A DNA stretch of 64,000 nt. It comes from Acidiferrum sp963764675 (GTDB lineage Bacteria; Acidobacteriota; Terriglobia; Acidiferrales; UBA7541). Of this stretch, positions 47,218-56,022 are shown in pieces. Under the pieces are notes generated by a model that was given only the letters and a program-made list of their open reading frames with translations, was not told the origin of the DNA and made no database searches. Position 1 is the first letter of the stretch. Every line of letters begins with the position of its first letter. Where the stretch lies: positions 248,001 through 312,000 of the forward strand of contig CAVXTQ010000001.1 of NCBI GenBank assembly GCA_963764675.1, written 5' to 3'. The position numbers and the translations under genes are program-made.

Positions 47218-47335
47218 TCTCGAACTCATATACGGTCTCCGGAGTTGCTACCTAGCTTCTATGAATCGCATGACGATCAGCACGGGATCTGTCCTTGTCG
47301 TTGCTCATGGCTTGCGCGCTGCTGCCAATGGGCGC

Positions 47336-47995
47336 TCAGGACGAGCCACGATGACCAATAAGTGTGAAGAATCCGGCGAGCAGCAGCGCCCACGCCGCTC
47401 CGAGCGAGATGCCGCTCACGACGTCAGTCGCATAGTGAACGCCAAGGTACACGCGTGAGGCACCAACCATGATAAGCACCGCCGACACGGCCAGAAAAAT
47501 TGCGGCTCTTGCGCCTGAGTGCTGTACATAACGACCTGCGATGATCGCGATCGTCAGGTAAAGCGCGGAGGTCGAAAGCGAATGTCCGCTCGGGTATGAG
47601 AAGCCCGACACTACGATCAGCTGCTGGGCCTCCTCTGGACGAATTCTTTCGATGATGTTCTTAGTCACAAGCGTCAATATTCCTGCTCCCGCCGAAGCCG
47701 CGAGCAACTGGAGGGCGCCCAGTCGGTCGCGCAACACAAGCAACACCACGAGAGTGAAGGCGGAAAACAATACCACCAAGGTGATCGATCCCAGCGCTGT
47801 CACGTCGATTGCCGCGATCGTAAGCCATGGCGTCCGCGTTCTTGCTACGGCTAGCAGAATCGCGCTGTCCATGGCACTGACATCTCCTTCGATCAACTCC
47901 CTTGTAATACGGACGAACGCCAAGAATGCGAGCGCAGCACCGCCCAACCACAGAGAGAGGCGCCCTGCGCGGGCCGAGAACAAAGGTCGACTCAT
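47336..47995 (-). CDS. PAP2-family phosphatase
   Basis: About 219 residues with six membrane helices and the three acid-phosphatase motifs in order: KNIIERIRP, SYPSGHS and SRVYLGVHYATDV. It should dephosphorylate a lipid phosphate such as undecaprenyl pyrophosphate or phosphatidic acid on the outer face of the inner membrane. The ATG at 47995 (MSRPLFSARAG) is preferred over a longer reading to 48061, whose N-terminal extension is soluble and not family-like. It stands between the VIT gene and an unrelated secreted protein on the same strand. Confidence 0.92.
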   Translation of the reverse strand: MSRPLFSARAGRLSLWLGGAALAFLAFVRITRELIEGDVSAMDSAILLAVARTRTPWLTIAAIDVTALGSITLVVLFSAFTLVVLLVLRDRLGALQLLAASAGAGILTLVTKNIIERIRPEEAQQLIVVSGFSYPSGHSLSTSALYLTIAIIAGRYVQHSGARAAIFLAVSAVLIMVGASRVYLGVHYATDVVSGISLGAAWALLLAGFFTLIGHRGSS

Positions 47996-48088
47996 GGACT
48001 CAACCTCAGGAACAAATCGCCACTCATCAAACAAATTACGAATCGGCGCATCTGTGAGCAAAGCTGCGAGAGCTACAAACTCTTGCCT

Positions 48089-48942
48089 TCATCGCGCCGC
48101 CGGAGGCTCCTGGTCGGTGGGAATTCCGACGAGGTAGCGATAGAACGCAACGGCCCGGTTGACCGAGGAAGACTCATTTCCCGCGATCAGCCGGTTCGCG
48201 TTCTTTCCTGTGCGCACGATGCTGTAGTAGCGCCAGACGTTATCCGATTCGCGATCCAGAAAGTAGATCGACTGCATCTCACCCGGATGAAAGAGAGGTA
48301 TGAAGAGATAGCGCATCGTGCTGACGTTCTCGACATCGAAGACGAGCCGGTCCGCCGAAGCCTCTGCAATGTGCATTCGGTAGATGGCCTTGCCAGAAAG
48401 GTTATCGACCTGTTCAAAGTAGAGTACCTTGCCTTCCTTCATCTCATCGGGCGTGAAGTCTTCGCGGCGTTGACTAGGCTGCAACCCGGTCAGAGCGTAG
48501 GCGTCCACAATTAGTGTTTGCCACTGCTTGTGAGTGGTCGACCAGTAGCGCATGCCCGCGAGTTCTGAAATTGCCCCGATGTGGCGAAGCAAGCCCTCAG
48601 CTTCCGAGGTATAACGAAATCGCGCGACTGTGGTTACCAACGTTGTAAAGCCCACCGCAGCCCAACCGGTGCATGCGGGCGGTTTCCAGTCGCGGCCGAG
48701 ATCAGACTTGCTCCATGACTTCACGATGGCCGAATCATCCAGACCAGGATAGGGCGGAACGGGTTCCTTTCCGCATGGCGGCTGCGGCCCCAACTCAGGC
48801 TCAACATCCGTGCTGCGTGGAGACCCAGAGTAAGAGGAGAAACCTGGAAGCGATGCGCCTCGTGGACTGGATAGACCGCGGGCAAGACCAGGATGAGAGC
48901 CGAAACAGCCAGGGTATCGCGGAACCTGAGCAGGCAATTCAT
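48089..48942 (-). CDS. Secreted protein of unknown function, one frame break
   Basis: About 284 residues across a single-base shift near 48840. The first frame (ATG at 48942) gives a good signal peptide (FRDTLAVSALILVLPAVYPVHEA); the second frame continues with DVEPELGPQPPCG to the end at 48089. The mature part has a Cys-containing motif (CTGWAAVGF), then an alpha/beta region with YWSTTHKQWQTLIVDAYAL, VLYFEQVDNLSGKAIYRM and FHPGEMQSIYFLDRE. I do not recognise a characterised family, though it resembles conserved proteins of unknown function in Proteobacteria and Acidobacteria. Placed just before the PAP2 gene on the same strand. Confidence 0.65.
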
Positions 48943-49509
48943 GGCGCACTATCAGTTGATAGCTCGGCGGCACGCAGGAGTCTTATCGATCCTGAGCTGA
49001 TGCGTCAAATTGTTCGAGGTATTGTGCATTCATGATTTTCGTACGGGCTGGGCCTGTCAATTCAGTCTAACGCACTTCTTGGATGGGGCCAGCGGGCCGG
49101 GTCGTGCACCTTGGGTTCATCTCGGGTGCGGGTTGGAGTTAACCTCATCGCAGCCATCGGCCAAGAAAGGGACTACGACCCTCGGCTTTGCTCAGGTCGA
49201 ACCAGTTAGCCGCCTGACGCTGATGATCTGCAGGTCACGCCGCCTCGTAATTCGCCGATTCTCGGGCGTAGCACTGAGTCAGAGGTATTTTAGTGGCGCG
49301 CCAAGCCCTATCCCCAGTAAACCTGAAAATCGGTGCTTTCTTCGCCTTCCTTCGTCCTTGAATCAGTCCGTCGGAAACCTGTGGACAGCGCCTGATAAAC
49401 GAGCGGACTGAGAAGTGTTGGTTTAGCGGACGACTGTCCTCGGATGGGAGTAGAATTCGAGTTTCCGGGAGTGCTATTACCGAAATGCTGGAAGAAATCT
49501 GGTGTTGGC
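48943..49509. other. Intergenic region without a recognisable gene
   Basis: 567 bases between divergent genes. The two flanking promoters must be here; no conserved protein, RNA or repeat stands out. Confidence 0.45.
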
Positions 49510-50839
49510 ATGGCTACCCGCCGCAGAATCGCTCTTAGTCTGATCGGCATCGCAGCTGTATTTCGCTGCGTTAGTTTTGCTGGCGCATGTTTTTTTCAAC
49601 CTGGATCGCTACCGGCCCCAGATAATTTCCTATTTCGAAGAGAGTACCGGAAAGAAAGTGGAAATCGAACGCTTGGCGCTGACGTTCTTTCCCAAGGCAA
49701 CGATTCACATCGACGGCTTTGGGGTGAAGAGCCCTCCGTTATTTCCGCCTAGTTATATCGTTAAAGTCCCGCGAGCTGATGCCGTGGTTGACTTTTGGGC
49801 GCTGCTGCACCGCAAGGTGGTTATCAGGTCGCTGGTGCTGGAGGAGCCGGAGATCAACCTGGTGTCGGACCCTGACGGCCCCTGGAACTTCGAGAACCCT
49901 GAAACGACGAATTCGAAGAACACTTTTCCGCTGGGCATCATCGACAAGGTGGTGATTAATCGGGGGCAATTGATTGCGTCGAATCTGTTGCCGTCGGACG
50001 CAGCAGGCCCGGTGTTTTTTGAAGCTCACGAAATCACCAGTGAACTGGATAGGGTGGATCTGGCGGCAATCGTCAATCCTGCTTCTCCCTCTCTGAATGG
50101 CCAGGGCAACTGGAAGGCGGCCCGCTTACGCTTTGGTGCAGTGGAGACTACAAAAGTGAATGCCAAGTTCCGGCTGGAGTCGAGGGAGGTCTTTTTCACG
50201 GACTTAGATGCAGACGCGTATAGCGGGAAAACAACGGGCGACTTCTCCGTTAGTCTGGCGAAAAAGAATGCAAGCTTTAAGGCCGATGCGCGAATGAGCG
50301 GAATCAACATGACACATCTTCTGGCTGCGTTCCAGGAAGTGCGCGGGAGACTGACCGGGAACCTGGAAGGAGACCTTAAGCTTGCGGGAGAGATCGAGCA
50401 CACAACGAGCCCGCTGGCCGGAATGCGTGGAACGGGGCACGTGAAGGTGACCAACGGCCAGGTGCCCAGCCTGATGCTCAACTCAAACTTAATGAAGCTG
50501 GCGCACTTCAACGATCTGGGCCCTGCCAAAGAGAATCCCTCTTCGTTCTCGTCTATTTCCACGGACCTCGAGCTTGTGAATCTGCGGATTTCGAGCAAGG
50601 TAATTGATATCGACGGCTACGGAGTGGATGTGGATGGCTCGGGTAGCGTGAGTGTCTCTGGCTCCGACGATCTAAATTATCAGGGTGTTGCGACGATTAC
50701 TAACAAACAGGGCTTTTGGACGAACACGTTCGCACGGTTTGCAGGAGCGAAGTTGAACGATGGCAAGTTGTCGTTTCCGTTCCGGATTGAGGGAACGATC
50801 GAGAACCCAAGATTCTCGAAGGGAACGAAGGATATGTAG
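49510..50839 (+). CDS. AsmA-family protein, one frame break
   Basis: About 442 residues. The ATG at 49510 gives a membrane anchor (RRRIALSLIGIAAVF) that continues, after one surplus base near 49570, with ALVLLAHVFFNLDRYRPQIISYFEE and the AsmA N-terminal pattern TGKKVEIERLALTFFP. The C-terminal half has AsmA_2/DUF3971-like repeats (GRLTGNLEGDLKLAGEI; MRGTGHVKVTNGQVPSL) and ends IEGTIENPRFSKGTKDM. AsmA-like proteins span the periplasm and help move phospholipids toward the outer membrane. It is monocistronic. Confidence 0.85.
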
Positions 50840-51680
50840 GAGGCTCTCTCGGCTTTCTGCGCGGTGCGACGCGACACTGCTCGAATCTCGCGGAGATTAC
50901 GCTTCTGATTCCGCGACAGCTCCAACACGGTGAATGAAGTCGAGCATCTCGTTCGAAAACTTTAACCTGCTGGAAAAGCCGGAGAATATTATTCTATGTT
51001 CTTTGGTAGGTTATCAGTGTTAAGGCAGGCCACACGGCGCTGAGAAAGCAGTACGAGAGGAAGACCGAATCTGTGGGTCACAATGCTTCGTAATCCGCCG
51101 CTTCTCGGGCGAATCGCGGCACTGTCGCAGATTGCTCCTCTGTAGCGGCACCTTCGTCCGCGCATTGCTATCGATGGCCGTTAACTGCATGAAAACGCAG
51201 TGGTTAGCAAGCTCCCAGGGTCAGTGGCATTTGCTAACTATATGAAGTCAAAGGGGTTATTTCACAGCAATGTGGCATAGAAACAGGCTTCCTTGCTCCA
51301 GACCCCAAGGCAGAGAAAATAATGCGAGTAAGGGCGCCTTACTGCTTCCTAGGGGCATTCTACAAGGGAAGTAACCGGAGAAGTAGCTATCGGACGTGAC
51401 AACTAAGCATTTGCGCTGGTTTCTTGGTTCCTGCAACTGTCTTGCTCCTAGAATCTCTGGTGCAAGAATCGGCGAGCCACAGATACGAAAGGGAATTGAT
51501 CGATCAAGTCGCTGGACGACAACGCGAATCGTCTACCGGCTGGATTGTATTCTTGCTCAAAATGCTTCGGGCCGGATGCTCTGTCCTCAGGTTCCGAATC
51601 GACCCAACCATTAGTCGCGTTTCCTCGAAATTCCATCATATCGGTAGCCACCCTGCGGTGTGATCGTGTGGCGGCAGTCT
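50840..51680. other. Long non-coding stretch
   Basis: 841 bases between the AsmA-like gene and the convergent 122-residue membrane protein gene. Short open frames here have no conserved features or ribosome sites. I see no RNA gene, but the composition is slightly richer in A+T than the neighbours. It marks the left edge of the repeat-bearing region. Confidence 0.45.
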
Positions 51681-52049
51681 TTATTTGGGTACAAACGGAT
51701 AGATTTCGTCGGCAATCCAATAATTCTCGATCAGTATGGCGAATAATGTCCCGGTAAGCAGCATGGTCCAGCGATACTTGCGCCACGTAGCGAACGTGAG
51801 CTGCAGCGGGATATCCACGAGGTATGCCGCGCTGTAGCAGACATTCGCCAAGAAAGCGAGAATTATGAGGATTATGAGCGCGGGATGAGTGTCACCGGGA
51901 GGGATGCCCATTAACTGGACAGGACGAAAGTGCGGCCATGTGAGCACCACCCATGTTCCCGCCACAGCGGTAAGGACGGCGTTATACAAAACGCGCCGGG
52001 GTTCCCAGTATTGCAGAGCATTGGCAACGGAATACTTGAACTCATCCAT
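51681..52049 (-). CDS. Small four-helix membrane protein
   Basis: 122 residues, family not recognised. About four hydrophobic helices: 22-40 (LYNAVLTAVAGTWVVLTW), 55-80 (LIILIILAFLANVCYSAAYL), 82-90 and 95-112 (WTMLLTGTLFAILIENYW). Minus-strand TTGACG and TACTCT boxes, 17 bases apart, lie so close to the ATG that the transcript would have almost no leader. A perfect CTTTGCA-A-TGCAAAG palindrome stands immediately upstream and recurs before the 107-residue gene at 54783-55106, suggesting the two are controlled by the same factor. Confidence 0.65.
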   Translation of the reverse strand: MDEFKYSVANALQYWEPRRVLYNAVLTAVAGTWVVLTWPHFRPVQLMGIPPGDTHPALIILIILAFLANVCYSAAYLVDIPLQLTFATWRKYRWTMLLTGTLFAILIENYWIADEIYPFVPK

Positions 52050-52083
52050 TAAGAAAGAGTACGCAGCCTCTTAGGTGTCGTCA

Positions 52084-52102
52084 AGTACTTTGCAATGCAA
52101 AG
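52084..52102 (-). promoter_or_regulatory. Candidate operator, copy 1
   Basis: A 15-base perfect odd palindrome CTTTGCAATGCAAAG (52088-52102) with flanking AGTA, 35 bases before the start of the 122-residue membrane protein and touching its presumed -35 box. Nearly the same sequence occurs at 55107-55128. Confidence 0.5.
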
Positions 52103-52121
52103 AAGATTCTGCCCCCAAAAA

Positions 52122-52150
52122 CCACTTTTCCGGTAATCCGACGCACCAGG
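52122..52150 (+). repeat. Dispersed repeat R1
   Basis: Degenerate copy of the R family: TTCCGGTAATCCGACGCACCAGG. It sits between the 122-residue gene and the DUF3500 gene. Confidence 0.5.
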
Positions 52151-52239
52151 ATTTGGCCGCGTGGTCCGACGATAAGGTCCGAACAGCCGGCCACTGGCCT
52201 ACAACTCGTGTTGCATTGAATTGCCACTCCAATGGGTAA

Positions 52240-53332
52240 CTAAGCGTCGCGGCGAGCGGCTGTTAGGAGGTTCTGCTTCTTCCGGTGGCTGGCCTGGTAG
52301 TGCTGCTGCAGCAGGTCCTCGCCGAAGTCGCCGGTGAAGTCGCGCCACACGGAGTGGATGTGGTTGGCGTTGTCCTGCGTGTCGTCTAATTCAATGAGGA
52401 AGGAGGCGTCTGAACGCGGTAATAATGCGGGTCGCCGCGGTTGATGCCGCCCGACCAGGCGAAGTAGATATTCCGGCCGGCCTTGTTGATCTGCGCTATC
52501 CGGCCTTCGGCCAGCTCGTCGGGCACGTTGCGGGCGTATTCTTCCATGAGGGCCATGAGCGCGTCGAATTGGCTGGCGTTCATCTTGGAGGCGGAGAGGC
52601 CGGACGGCTGGCCCTGAAGCGCCGCCTTCCGACTGGCGGCGGTCAGGATGTCCTTGTAGGCGGTTGGGTCCACGATCGCGACCTTCTGCTGCTGTTCGTC
52701 GAGGGCATGGATCAGCTCGATGCCAAGGTCGTCCTCTCCAGCCAGAGTGCGCAGGCCCTTGCGCGGCCCTTGCCGCACTTCGGCGGGGTTGGCGCCGAAG
52801 AAGCTCGGGCCATCGATAACCTTGCCATTCACTACTGTGTAATTCTGGCTGAGATGGTGGCCCTCGACGCGGTAGCCCCACGTGCCGCTGTCGGAAGGAG
52901 TGCCGAACACCGAGAAATAGTATTTCTCCGGGTTGCGGTGCTCGCCGCTGTCGTTCTCCATGATCCTGAGCACGTCTTCCAGGCTCATGATGGTCACGGC
53001 CTTGATGTAGCCCGTCTGGCTCAGCCCGGCAGCCAGCAGCGCGCTGGCGAGATGCTTCTGATAGGGCGTCATCTCGCGCAATGGCAGGCCCTTGCGCTCC
53101 TTCGGGATGAAGTGCCAATTCATACGCTCATCGGCATCGAACGGGAATGTCGCTTTGCCGCGCTGATCGGCATCGAGCGCGGCGAGAAAGCGGTTGGCAC
53201 ACTCGGTCATGAGCGACGCCGCATGGACGCGGTGCGGATGGATCTGTCGGCGCGGCTATCGCCCGAGCCAAGCATACCGGCTCCTGCGAGCGCGGCGGAC
53301 GAACAGAGAAACGATCGGCGTTTCATGCGCAT
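52240..53332 (-). CDS. DUF3500 protein, two frame breaks
   Basis: About 363 residues. A twin-arginine-like or lipoprotein-type signal (RMKRRSFLCSSAALAGAGMLG) starts at 53332, preceded by GGGAGGG. A shift near 53240 leads to the main frame: ANRFLAALDADQRGKATFPF, RMNWHFIPKERKGLPLREM, GTWGYRVEGHHLSQNYTVVNG and FAWSGGINRGDPHYYRVQ, all DUF3500 hallmarks. A second shift near 52405 restores FLIELDDTQDNANHIHSVWRDF and the end at 52240. DUF3500 proteins are secreted; the activity is not established. The gene lies between repeats R1 and R2. Confidence 0.82.
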
Positions 53333-53425
53333 GAATTTCCCTCCCTGGTGCCTGTTGCCAATGAGAGTACAGAAATGCCGGCGAGTCAATGGCGCGGTAC
53401 TGCGATCTCCTGGGCTTGTAGCGCC

Positions 53426-53462
53426 TTAACCGGACACCCGAAAACCGCTTGTCCGGTAACGC
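53426..53462 (+). repeat. Dispersed repeat R2, stem-loop form
   Basis: TTAACCGGACA (53426-53436) faces TTGTCCGGTAA (53449-53459): a 10-bp stem with one bulged A and a 13-base loop. It directly abuts the left end of the IS30 element. Confidence 0.6.
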
Positions 53463-53464
53463 CG

Positions 53465-54696
53465 GGTGCATTCGATAGGTCGATGCAACACCATCTAGTA
53501 AATCTGTCTGTTCAAAGGATGGTGTTTATGAGCCCAGGGAAACGGTTTGGGCTTTCTGCCACGAGAAGAACGAGATCTGGAGTCGATGGAAGGCCGGGCA
53601 GTCGCTGCATGAGATCGGGCGCGCCTTCGACAAGCCGCATAGCTCCATTCGCTGTTTGTTGTTGCCTCGCGGAGGGATTCCTCCCGCCGCCCGTCGTCGC
53701 TCGCGTCTCGCGCTCACGCTTGCTGAGCGAGAGGATATCTCGCGAGGGATCGCTTCCGGTTCGTCGCTTCGTGAGATTGCCGACGATCTGGATCGAGCGG
53801 CCTCGACAGTAAGCCGGGAGGTCTCCCGCCACGGTGGCCGTCCGGCCTATCGAGCTCATGTGGCGGATGACCATGCCTGGGACTCAGCCTTGCGACCGAA
53901 GAAGTGCCTGCTTGCCGTGCACCGCGAGGTTGCGAGACATCGTTGCGAGTAAACTGATCCTGGACTGGTCGCCCGAACAGATTTCCGGATGGCTGAAAAC
54001 TCAGTATCCCGATGACGAGAGCATGCGAGTGTCCCACGAGACCATTTACCGCAGCCTGTTCATTCAAGCGCGGGGAGTATTGAAAAAAGAGCTGATGGAC
54101 CACCTGCGGTCGAAGCGGCGCATGCGCCGCTCGCGACATGCAACCGTCAGCGGACAGTCACGCGGTCAGATCGTCGATGCCATCTCGATCCGCGAAAGAC
54201 CTGCGGAAGTGGAAGACCGAGCGATTCCTGGTCATTGGGAAGGCGATCTGCTGAGCGGCGCCAAGAACAGCTACATTGCGACACTGGTAGAACGCCATTC
54301 ACGCTTTGCCATGCTGATCAAGGTGCGGAGCAAAGAAACGGAAGCTGTAGTTGCTGCCTTGAGTCGGCATGTTCGCAAACTCCCCGCTACGCTGAAACGC
54401 TCGCTGACGTGGGATCGCGGACTGGAGATGGCGAAACACAAGGACTTCACGGTAGCTACCGATGTGCAGGTCTATTTCTGCGATCCGCAAAGCCCCTGGC
54501 AGCGCGGCACGAACGAAAACACCAATCTGCTGTTACGGCAATACTTCCCACGAGGCACCGATCTGTCTGGCTATTCTCAAGCGCAGCTCGACCAGGTCTC
54601 GCTGCTCTTGAATCAACGACCGAGAAAGACCTTAGGATTCCAAACTCCTGCGAGATAAACTTCAGGCAAGTGTTGCGTCGACCGTCTGAGCCGGCA
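53465..54696 (+). mobile_element. IS30-family insertion sequence, copy 1
   Basis: About 1.2 kb around one transposase gene. Matching terminal sequences are GGTCGATGCAACAC (53478-53491) on the left and its near-exact complement GTGTTGCGTCGACC (54670-54683) on the right, one mismatch in 14. The outer boundary is inferred from where similarity to copy 2 (63289 onward) ends, GGTGCATTCGA. The element is framed by a further 13-bp perfect inverted repeat CTTGTCCGGTAAC (53448-53460 and 54700-54712), which belongs to the R repeat family. No duplicated target of 2-3 bases can be fixed. Confidence 0.8.
53528..54658 (+). pseudogene. IS30-family transposase, two compensating frame breaks
   Basis: 376 residues if corrected. 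It has an HTH region (SLREIADDLDRAASTVSREVSRHGGRPAYRA) and a DDE catalytic domain (HWEGDLLSGAKNSYIATLVE; TWDRGLEMA; NENTNLLLRQYFPRGTDLS, giving the D, D and E). Compared with copy 2, one base is missing near 53561 and one G is extra near 53930, so residues about 12-135 are out of frame. The two shifts cancel. Either the element is inactive or these are sequence errors like others in this region. Confidence 0.88.
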
Positions 54697-54713
54697 GCGG
54701 TTACCGGACAAGT
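54695..54713 (-). repeat. Dispersed repeat R3, inverted
   Basis: Minus-strand ACTTGTCCGGTAACCGCTG, immediately right of the IS30 element, in inverted orientation to the R2 right arm. Confidence 0.55.
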
Positions 54714-54782
54714 AGCGGGCCGTTCCAAGAGTTGGTTCCGGCAAATGTGTAGCAAAAACTTCCACTCATTCAATCTGACAGG

Positions 54783-55106
54783 TCAGTTCGCCAGCATGTG
54801 AAGAACAACAATTGCAAGAATACCTACGGCAGCCAGAGTTATTACTCCGAGTAGTCCTCTCCAGGTGTGCAGGTGATCACGGTTCTTCTCTCGAAGCGTC
54901 GCCGTGCCGCTGACTAGCACGGTGATTGGCAGCGCGAGTAAAAACACCCATAAGGTCCACATCCGTACCGCGTACCACGCAACTATCTGTTGCGCGGTGC
55001 TCGTAACTTTGAGTGGTAGCGGACTGAAGTTGCGCACTACAAGGGCAAGCATGAAGAGCGCGGCAGGAAATATGAGTGCCAGGGCAGTGATGATCCGCGT
55101 TCGCAT
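54783..55106 (-). CDS. Small three-helix membrane protein
   Basis: 107 residues, unrecognised. Hydrophobic helices at about 5-25 (ITALALIFPAALFMLALVV), 45-68 (MWTLWVFLLALPITVLVSG) and 85-105 (LLGVITLAAVGILAIVVLHML). The minus-strand promoter TTGATA, then 18 bases, then TATAAA ends five bases before the ATG, so a leaderless transcript is predicted. A GTACTTT..AAAGTAC inverted repeat overlaps the -10 box and matches the operator-like palindrome before the 122-residue gene. It occupies the interval between repeats R3 and R4 by itself. Confidence 0.68.
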   Translation of the reverse strand: MRTRIITALALIFPAALFMLALVVRNFSPLPLKVTSTAQQIVAWYAVRMWTLWVFLLALPITVLVSGTATLREKNRDHLHTWRGLLGVITLAAVGILAIVVLHMLAN

Positions 55107-55128
55107 AGTACTTTATAATGCAAAGTAC
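55107..55128 (-). promoter_or_regulatory. Candidate operator and promoter, copy 2
   Basis: Inverted repeat AGTACTTT..AAAGTAC with centre ATAATGC, sharing the CTTT..ATGCAAAG pattern with 52084-52102. It overlaps the TATAAA box directly before the ATG at 55106; the TTGATA box is at about 55135-55140. Confidence 0.55.
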
Positions 55129-55189
55129 CTGTCCGTATCAAGGAATTTGAGGACTTGGTGCGTCCCTGCCGGACGCCAATGCCAAATTT

Positions 55190-55217
55190 CACTTGTCCGG
55201 TAATTCAACTTATCGGG
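55190..55217 (+). repeat. Dispersed repeat R4
   Basis: CACTTGTCCGGTAATTCAAC followed by TTATCGGG: GGTAA and TTATC can pair around the six-base loop. It lies between the divergent small membrane and lipocalin-like genes. Confidence 0.6.
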
Positions 55218-55315
55218 AGTTAGCAAATGCCTCAGCCAACGACAGCACTGTGTTATCTTGGCCACTTTGAGGGTGCAAGTGCCCGTCATTCTCGATCTCA
55301 CTAAGGAGATTTTTG

Positions 55316-55837
55316 ATGCGAAGATTTACCGCGCTCCTCCTGATTCTCTCTTGTCTGGCTGCGGCCTCTGCCGCACCGCGTCCCGAGGAGCTATCGAAGA
55401 AGTTTGTCGGCGCATGGAGATTGGTTTCCATTGAGGGAAGTCCTCCCGGTCGTACCAACGTCTATGACCGGCCCACCGGCCTGATCATTTACGAACCTTC
55501 TGGTCATATGTGCGTTAACATCGCCCTCAGGGCCGATCGCAAGCCATTTGCGCCATTTACAAAAGGCTTGCTCACCGCAACTCTAGAAGAAAAAGCAGCC
55601 GCCTTTGAAAGCTATGCCGCATATTTCGGCACCTTCACCGTCGATGTCAAGGCAGGCACCATCACCCATCACTTGGAAGACAGTCTTATTCCCGGCCGCC
55701 GAGATACAGACAATGTCCGCTGGTTCGAGTTCCAAGGCGCCGACCACCTCTTGCTTGTTCCCATCGAAGACGGCAAAGGAGGCGTGATTACCCGCAAGGA
55801 CGCTACTTACAAACTCCTTTGGGAACGCATCAGGTAG
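55316..55837 (+). CDS. Secreted lipocalin-like protein (Lipocalin_5 type)
   Basis: 173 residues. A signal peptide (RRFTALLLILSCLAAASA) is followed by the family pattern: FVGAWRLVSIEG near residue 30, GLIIYEPSGHMCVNI, FESYAAYFGTFTVDVKAGTI and LLLVPIEDGKGG. The fold is a small beta-barrel binding a hydrophobic ligand; several Acidobacterial genomes carry many copies. The ATG at 55316 follows AAGGAGA at a good distance. The gene is alone downstream of repeat R4 and convergent with the kinase gene. Confidence 0.88.
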   Translation: MRRFTALLLILSCLAAASAAPRPEELSKKFVGAWRLVSIEGSPPGRTNVYDRPTGLIIYEPSGHMCVNIALRADRKPFAPFTKGLLTATLEEKAAAFESYAAYFGTFTVDVKAGTITHHLEDSLIPGRRDTDNVRWFEFQGADHLLLVPIEDGKGGVITRKDATYKLLWERIR

Positions 55838-56022
55838 TCCATGGCGAGATAAGACCCTGAACGCCGGGAAATGTTCGTCACAGTGCCCGGCGAAAATCGG
55901 AGATCTCGGCAATATGATTTCTTGCTGCTAGTAGGACCCAAGGTTTCTTGCACATACTCGCCCGGCGTTCACTGAACTTCGCTTACTCCGCCTTGGCTTG
56001 CTTAAAGGAGGATGTCGGAGCG

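Noticed and set aside
53528..53960. Programmed ribosomal frameshifting in the IS30 transposase
   Set aside because: The intact copy 2 reads through in one frame, and no slippery heptamer with a downstream structure is present at the breaks.
46133..54696. Genomic island integrated at the tRNA-Arg gene
   Set aside because: No integrase lies next to the tRNA and I found no second copy of the tRNA 3' end by eye, so the idea is unsupported beyond gene content.
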